Under the pieces are notes generated by a model. It ran no database searches. It saw nothing but the letters and a program-made list of their open reading frames with translations, and was not told where the DNA came from. Made by a program: the position numbers and the translations under genes. Shown one piece after another: positions 59,737-64,000 of a stretch of DNA of 64,000 nucleotides; within the stretch, counting starts at the first letter, position 1, and each line of letters begins with the position of its first letter. This DNA is from Aquibaculum sediminis (GTDB lineage Bacteria > Pseudomonadota > Alphaproteobacteria > Kiloniellales > DSM-21159), in NCBI RefSeq assembly GCF_040712085.1, contig NZ_JBFCVK010000004.1:248001-312000 (forward strand), written 5' to 3'.

Positions 59737-60363
59737 TCAATAAATCGGCGGGCTGATTGTAAAAATAGCCTGCGTCATGGTTCTTCCGGTGTTCTCGTAG
59801 CGATGTGGTGTCGTACTCTGGAACGAAAAGCTGTCCCCTGGTTCGAGATGGTACCTTACTCCGTCCAGCCAGAGGTCCAATGACCCAGCTAGAATGACGG
59901 CACTTTCGCTCCCCTCGTGAACGTCATGCTCGGGTCCAGAACCTGAGCCCGGAGCGATGTATGAGTAGAAGGTCTGTATACCAGGGAACCCTGTCGGCGT
60001 CAGAAGCTCCATGGAGGTGCCTGAATCATCAAGATAAAACACGCGTCGACCCGCCTGTCGTATGACGACGTTCGAAGCAGAGCTTTCGTCCGGGCCACCA
60101 TCGGAGAAGAAAGCTTCCACGCCCACTCCCAGACCTGCGGCTAGTTGCCGAAGGGCGCGCAGAGAAGGGGCATTTACCCCACGTTCTACGTGACTGATTT
60201 GAGATACAGACAACCCAGACAGCTCAGAGAGATCTTTAAGAGAAAGTTTTTTGCTCTTCCTAATTAAGCGAATTTTCTTGCCCGACCCATCTGTCAGGAG
60301 CGATTGCTTGACGCTGGTTGCGTGTTCTTCCCTGTTTCTGCCGTTCACAGTGTTTGTTGACAT
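59737..60363 (-). CDS. XRE family transcriptional regulator with C-terminal cupin
   Basis: The 208-residue product has an XRE helix-turn-helix (residues 30-85; I-R-L-I-R-K-S-K-K-L-S-L-K-D-L, then S-Q-I-S-H-V-E-R-G-V-N-A-P-S-L-R-A-L-R-Q-L-A) and a cupin (about 120-205; E-H-D-V-H-E-G-S-E-S-A-V-I-L, L-E-P-G-D-S-F-S-F, T-P-H-R-Y-E-N). This HTH-cupin architecture regulates catabolic or transport genes in response to a small ligand. It is divergent from the epimerase-TRAP genes. Its codon use is less GC-rich than the preceding genes. Confidence 0.85.
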   Translation of the reverse strand: MSTNTVNGRNREEHATSVKQSLLTDGSGKKIRLIRKSKKLSLKDLSELSGLSVSQISHVERGVNAPSLRALRQLAAGLGVGVEAFFSDGGPDESSASNVVIRQAGRRVFYLDDSGTSMELLTPTGFPGIQTFYSYIAPGSGSGPEHDVHEGSESAVILAGSLDLWLDGVRYHLEPGDSFSFQSTTPHRYENTGRTMTQAIFTISPPIY

Positions 60364-61039
60364 TCGAGTAAGGCCCTTTGTGTAGATGTCACTGTGTTTT
60401 CGTAGCCTGTTTGGGAAATATAATTAATTCATGTTCCTGCGCGAGCACTTGGTGTGAAAGGTGCCAAATGGTGCCCTGTTATTTACAGTGTTTCCGTTTT
60501 TCTGGCCCAAACCGACATGGCTTGTTCGTCACATTATGCAAGCATATCGGTCGGAGCCACGTATGCCAACGATTGGTGCTATAGTGGCGATGTCAATCGG
60601 AGCGAGCGAATGCTCCGCAGTTGCATGGTCTATTGGCTTGCAGGCAATTCCCGACAGGCCGGCATGCTCATCCAAGAACCACTCTGCCCTTGGTTTGAGG
60701 TGGTCACCAAGTCGCGAGCGTTCGCTGAACGCGGGCGTCCAGCGAAGCGCGCAACGGACCGTTCTATCGCTACCACTCTTCAGTAACACAGTAATTTGGT
60801 TGAACTCCTTTGTCGACGTGTGTGCCGTTGAGCGCGCCGTCCATGAGCGTGGGTAGACCGTCTCGACATCCCATTTCCCCCATTTCTCCGTGCGTTCTAT
60901 CCTGCCTTGAACTGCTGGATGCCTCTGGAGTGGGGTGGCTGCGCAACCCCTGCAGTGACCCTCGCAGTATCCTATTGCAGTCTCACTGAAACACTACTAG
61001 CGTGCCCTCAACGCATAAAGATGGTCGGGAGTTTCATCC
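60364..61039. other. 676-bp gene-poor region with regulatory potential
   Basis: No supported coding region: the few overlapping frames (up to 131 codons) lack ribosome sites and show no recognisable domain. It lies between the divergent XRE-cupin gene and the epimerase and has intermediate base composition. It probably holds the promoters of both; a decayed gene cannot be excluded. Confidence 0.4.
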
Positions 61040-62047
61040 ATGGGGGCGGCTGGGACGCTAGTGACGGGGGGCGCGGGCTTCATAGGGCTCGCGGTGGTCG
61101 AGCAGCTTCTGCTCGCTGGGGAGCGGGTGGTCATCCTGGATGTCCTTTCCCCGCCTGCTGAGTTCATTTCCTATGCAGATCGCCTTCCTGGCACCCTGCG
61201 CTTTGAGCGCGGTGACGTCACCGAACCCGTTTTCCTGACGGAACAGTTCGCACGGCACAATCCCGCCGCCATCGTTCACGCTGCGGCGATAACTTCCAAT
61301 GCGGCACGCGAGCGCGACGACCCTTTTGGCATCATGGAAGTGAACAGCACGGGCACCATAAATGTGCTTGAGGCGATTCGAAATGGGCCAAGCCGACGCC
61401 TGGTACAGCTCAGCACAAGTGGCGTCTATGGAGACATAGCAAATCGACCAGGATTTGATGAAGCCACGGTCACCGAAAGCGTCCTAGGCCATCCCACCAG
61501 TTTGTACGCCATCTCAAAAGCGGCCGCTGAGAGGGCGGTGCTGCGGTATGGCGAACTCTTCGAGATGAACGTTGTCTGCGCCCGGATTGGAATTGCTTGG
61601 GGACCGTGGGAGTACGATACCTCCGTCAGGGATCCTCTCAGCGTTCCGCTCCAGCTCCTACGCGCGGCCAGTTCTGGCCGCCATGCAGCGATGCCACGAG
61701 ATCCATTCAAGGATTGGGCATACAGCAGGGATATCGGAAGAGCAGTCGTAACGTTGCTGCAGCGCCCAGACATCCGGGGCCAAGTTTTCAATATCGGGTC
61801 GGACTGGAGTTGGCACGCAAGCGACTGGGCCGAACACCTTGCCCAAAACTTTGAAAACTTTGCCTACAGCGTGGGTGATTCGGGAGGCGAAGGTGCAGTG
61901 TTTATAGATCCATATATGGATAAAGACCGCCAACCCTTAGACGTTTCAGCCTTAAAAAAGGAGGCAGGGTTCGCGTTTTCCTTCAACAAGAACAAAGCGT
62001 TCGCCGACTATCTGTCTTGGGCAGCAGAGTTTTCGATCTGGAGATAG
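61040..62047 (+). CDS. NAD-dependent epimerase/dehydratase (extended SDR)
   Basis: The 335-residue product has a Rossmann T-G-G-A-G-F-I-G (residues 9-16), A-A-A-I-T-S-N-A-A, substrate serine S125/T126 (Q-L-S-T-S-G-V-Y) and catalytic Y156-A-I-S-K160. The substrate portion keeps R-D-P-F-K-D-W-A-Y-S-R-D. It acts on a nucleotide-linked or free sugar acid, or a related alcohol; a nucleotide-sugar substrate is not certain. It stands upstream of a TRAP transporter on the same strand (12 bp gap), so the two may act on one imported compound. Confidence 0.85.
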   Translation: MGAAGTLVTGGAGFIGLAVVEQLLLAGERVVILDVLSPPAEFISYADRLPGTLRFERGDVTEPVFLTEQFARHNPAAIVHAAAITSNAARERDDPFGIMEVNSTGTINVLEAIRNGPSRRLVQLSTSGVYGDIANRPGFDEATVTESVLGHPTSLYAISKAAAERAVLRYGELFEMNVVCARIGIAWGPWEYDTSVRDPLSVPLQLLRAASSGRHAAMPRDPFKDWAYSRDIGRAVVTLLQRPDIRGQVFNIGSDWSWHASDWAEHLAQNFENFAYSVGDSGGEGAVFIDPYMDKDRQPLDVSALKKEAGFAFSFNKNKAFADYLSWAAEFSIWR

Positions 62048-62058
62048 TGGTCGTTCTT

Positions 62059-62559
62059 ATGATGGGTTTGGATAAGTCATTCGATTTTATATCCAGGGCT
62101 CTGTCGTTAATAGCAGGTGCGGCATTGTTCCTTATGCTGGTCCATGCCGTTGCAGACATAGCGACAAAGTATTTTCTCGGATATCCTATACCCGCAACCA
62201 TTGAAATCACGGCGTACTACTACATGGTGGCCGCCGTGTTCTTGCCGCTTCTAAGATTGGAGCTTCTTGGACAGCATGTGGTCGCAGAGGTCGGCTATAA
62301 TCTAGCAGGCCCGCGCCTAAAGAAAGCAATGCGTCTGTTTGCGCACGCTTGCGTACTGATCTTCTTGTCCCTTCTCGCTTACCGCACCGGGCATGACGCA
62401 GTTCGCTCATATTCCATTTCTGAAATTTCAATGGGCACACCGCCTATACCGCTTTGGCCTGCCAAATGCTTGCTGCCACTCGGCTTCGGCGTGGCCGCGG
62501 TAGGTACGCTGTTTCGCATCTGCACTGAGATTATCTCAGCGCAACCCTCCGATGATTAA
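62059..62559 (+). CDS. TRAP transporter small permease (DctQ type)
   Basis: The 166-residue protein has four membrane helices, with the DctQ-type A-T-I-E-I-T-A-Y-Y-Y-M-V-A-A-V-F-L-P-L block in the second and third helices and Q-H-V-V-A-E-V. A second adjacent ATG at 62062 is possible; the ribosome site is weak for both. It is followed 19 bp later by the large permease. The A/T-rich codon use sets it apart from the left part of the window. Confidence 0.85.
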   Translation: MMGLDKSFDFISRALSLIAGAALFLMLVHAVADIATKYFLGYPIPATIEITAYYYMVAAVFLPLLRLELLGQHVVAEVGYNLAGPRLKKAMRLFAHACVLIFLSLLAYRTGHDAVRSYSISEISMGTPPIPLWPAKCLLPLGFGVAAVGTLFRICTEIISAQPSDD

Positions 62560-62578
62560 AGACGCTATGGGCACGTAA

Positions 62579-63889
62579 ATGGATAGAACGACGATTGGTA
62601 TAATAGGCGTCGCCGTTGTTCTGCTGATGATCCTTCTCCGCGTGCCCGTTGGTATCGCGCTAGGATTGGTTTCGATTGCAGGGATTTTCGCCATACTTGG
62701 GCTAACTCCAGCCCTCGGAGCAATCACTGCCATCCCGTTTAATTTTATTGGCGACTGGTCATTAAGCGCCATTCCGATGTTCCTCTTAATGGGTGCCATT
62801 GCATCCAAGAGCGAAATCACAGCAGATCTGTTCCAGTTCATGCGGATGTTGCTCAACCGCGTGCCCGGTGGGTTGGCGTCGGCGAGCGTAGGAGCTTGCG
62901 CCCTTTTCTCCGCCGCCTCGGGATCCAGCCTCGCTACGGCAGGGGCTATGACAAGAGTGGCGATCCCTGAAATGTTGCGGGCCAACTACAGTCCTGCGCT
63001 CGCAACTGGCACCGTCGCAGCAGCGGGAACTTTGGGGTCTTTGATTCCGCCAAGCATCTTGATGATCATCTATGGCATATTTGCCGAACAATCGATCAGT
63101 ATGCTGTTTGCAGCAAGTTTTCTACCGGGTGTCGTGTCCGCGCTTCTGTTTGTGGCGATGATCACGACTCGCTCATACTTAAACCCCAGTATCGCGCCAC
63201 CGGACAAAACAGTTTACACCTCACGGCAAAAGCTCCAGGCCCTCAGAGGGGTGTGGCCGTTCCCGCTTATTATCATTGCAATACTTGGGGGAATTTTCTC
63301 TGGAATATTCTCCCCGACTGAAGCAGGAGCTGCAGGCGCTTTCTTTGCGCTCCTTTTGGCGATGTGGAGAAGGACGTTTTCAATAAGAGATTTCTATAAT
63401 TCCCTCATTGATACGGCCAACACAACGGCAAGCATTTTCATAATCGGAATTGGCGCCATATTATTTACTAGATTTATGGCAATTGCGGGAATCCCCAGCT
63501 ATCTCAGTCAGGCGTTGGAACCACTGATTCAAGAGCCTACTCTTCTTATTATTATGATCGGGATTATGTTCATAATTCTGGGAATGTTTGTTGATTCAAT
63601 TGGACTTCTTCTTCTGACATTGCCCATCCTTCTTCCAATAGTAAAACAGGCCGACATCAATCTGATATGGTTTGGTGTGGTGGCCGTAAAGCTACTGGAA
63701 ATAGGGATGATTACACCACCCTTGGGATTGAATGTTTACGTTATTAAGGGCGCAATAGGAAAAGCGATATCGTTAGGGACGATATTTAAAGGTTGCTACT
63801 GGTTCATTGTAATGGACCTTCTCTTGTTCGCGGCTTTCATAGCGTTTCCGTCTTTGGTGATGTTTGTACCAAATTTGTTGATGCGCTAG
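62579..63889 (+). CDS. TRAP transporter large permease (DctM type)
   Basis: The 436-residue protein has about twelve membrane helices. It shows the DctM family signatures L-M-G-A-I-A-S-K-S-E-I-T-A-D-L-F, L-F-S-A-A-S-G-S-S-L-A-T-A-G-A-M and the P-P-S-I-L-M-I-I-Y-G motif, with a late T-P-P-L-G-L-N-V-Y-V-I-K-G. It uses a sodium gradient to import the acid bound by a DctP-type periplasmic protein. No dctP gene is visible in the window; it may lie further downstream. Codons rich in ATA, ATT and TTT support foreign origin. Confidence 0.93.
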   Translation: MDRTTIGIIGVAVVLLMILLRVPVGIALGLVSIAGIFAILGLTPALGAITAIPFNFIGDWSLSAIPMFLLMGAIASKSEITADLFQFMRMLLNRVPGGLASASVGACALFSAASGSSLATAGAMTRVAIPEMLRANYSPALATGTVAAAGTLGSLIPPSILMIIYGIFAEQSISMLFAASFLPGVVSALLFVAMITTRSYLNPSIAPPDKTVYTSRQKLQALRGVWPFPLIIIAILGGIFSGIFSPTEAGAAGAFFALLLAMWRRTFSIRDFYNSLIDTANTTASIFIIGIGAILFTRFMAIAGIPSYLSQALEPLIQEPTLLIIMIGIMFIILGMFVDSIGLLLLTLPILLPIVKQADINLIWFGVVAVKLLEIGMITPPLGLNVYVIKGAIGKAISLGTIFKGCYWFIVMDLLLFAAFIAFPSLVMFVPNLLMR

Positions 63890-63916
63890 CCACTCAGACA
63901 AATGGAGGAAGGCGTC

Positions 63917-64000
63917 ATGACACGTCCACCGGAAATTCCAATCATCGACGTCAGCGACATGCTGGCAAATAACGATGCATCAGCCCGGAGCAGGGTGGCT
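63917..64000 (+). CDS. Probable Fe(II)/2-oxoglutarate or IPNS-like oxygenase, N-terminal fragment
   Basis: Only 28 codons remain before the window end, starting with ATG 63917 after GGAGGA (7 bp spacing). The visible start, P-P-E-I-P-I-I-D-V-S-D-M-L, matches the N-terminal I-P-x-I-D-x-S signature of isopenicillin N synthase-like dioxygenases. It follows the TRAP permease by 27 bp. The catalytic metal ligands lie beyond the window, so the name is tentative. Confidence 0.5.
   Translation, partial: MTRPPEIPIIDVSDMLANNDASARSRVA

Noticed and set aside
60461..60856. 131-codon plus-strand frame before the epimerase gene
   Set aside because: No ribosome site, no recognisable domain, and competing frames overlap it on both strands.

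Overview
The window is high-GC chromosomal DNA with closely packed operons and many 1 to 14 bp gene overlaps. It carries GlnT/GmaS-type and GlxCD genes, an mre/rod cell-shape operon, TctCBA and TRAP carriers, an Rrf2 NsrR-like regulator, a caa3 oxidase with fused subunits I and III, and a BcsN-like cellulose accessory gene. Together these point to an alphaproteobacterium, probably Rhodospirillales in the broad sense. The genus cannot be named from the sequence alone.

Layout. 1-3.2 kb: end of a GlxC/MgsB, GlxD/MgsC and GmaS/GlnT cluster (N-methylglutamate or related amidotransfer chemistry). 3.2-4.5 kb: DUF488, an NsrR-like Rrf2 regulator, and a divergent truncated haemoglobin with a near-perfect ATTT-N-AAAT palindrome between them. 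4.5-8.8 kb: folate cyclo-ligase, MtnA, an old-yellow-enzyme oxidoreductase and AzlCD. 8.8-18.4 kb: a five-gene overlapping cellulose operon (bcsA-bcsB-bcsZ-TPR-BcsN/SPOR), divergent from a bacteriophytochrome-GGDEF diguanylate cyclase (18.8-20.9 kb). The cyclase gene is followed, convergently, by a frameshifted and truncated haem oxygenase. 21.3-24.4 kb: a CDF-like protein that lacks the usual metal ligands, an Atm1-type ABC exporter, and a 57-residue membrane protein. 24.6-30.2 kb: caa3 cytochrome c oxidase locus. 30.3-32.5 kb: a flavin reductase, then decayed remnants of a peptide ABC ATPase and a P1/DmpA-type peptidase. 32.7-38.6 kb: tRNA-Lys and mreB-mreC-mreD-mrdA-rodA.

38.9-46.9 kb: a hydroxyacid/acyl-CoA dehydrogenase, a 1196-residue double ABC exporter, and a tctCBA tricarboxylate transport operon. 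47-59.4 kb: housekeeping and metabolic genes (methyltransferases, gloB, DUF985, msrP, hlyU-like, ridA, opgH, a HAD hydrolase, nth, HD and MBL hydrolases, a DMT exporter, a GNAT acetyltransferase). From about 59.7 kb to the end the DNA is visibly richer in A/T and carries an XRE-cupin regulator, an SDR epimerase, a TRAP transporter pair and the start of a probable Fe(II)/2-oxoglutarate-type oxygenase. This looks like an acquired catabolic or biosynthetic island.

How the genes fit together. The most coherent system is the cellulose block. A phytochrome-coupled diguanylate cyclase is transcribed away from a cellulose synthase that has a c-di-GMP-binding PilZ domain, which suggests light- or redox-gated cellulose output. 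The adjacent haem oxygenase, which should make the chromophore, is broken, and the sensor has substitutions at usually invariant chromophore-pocket positions. The system may therefore be drifting or may have changed its input.
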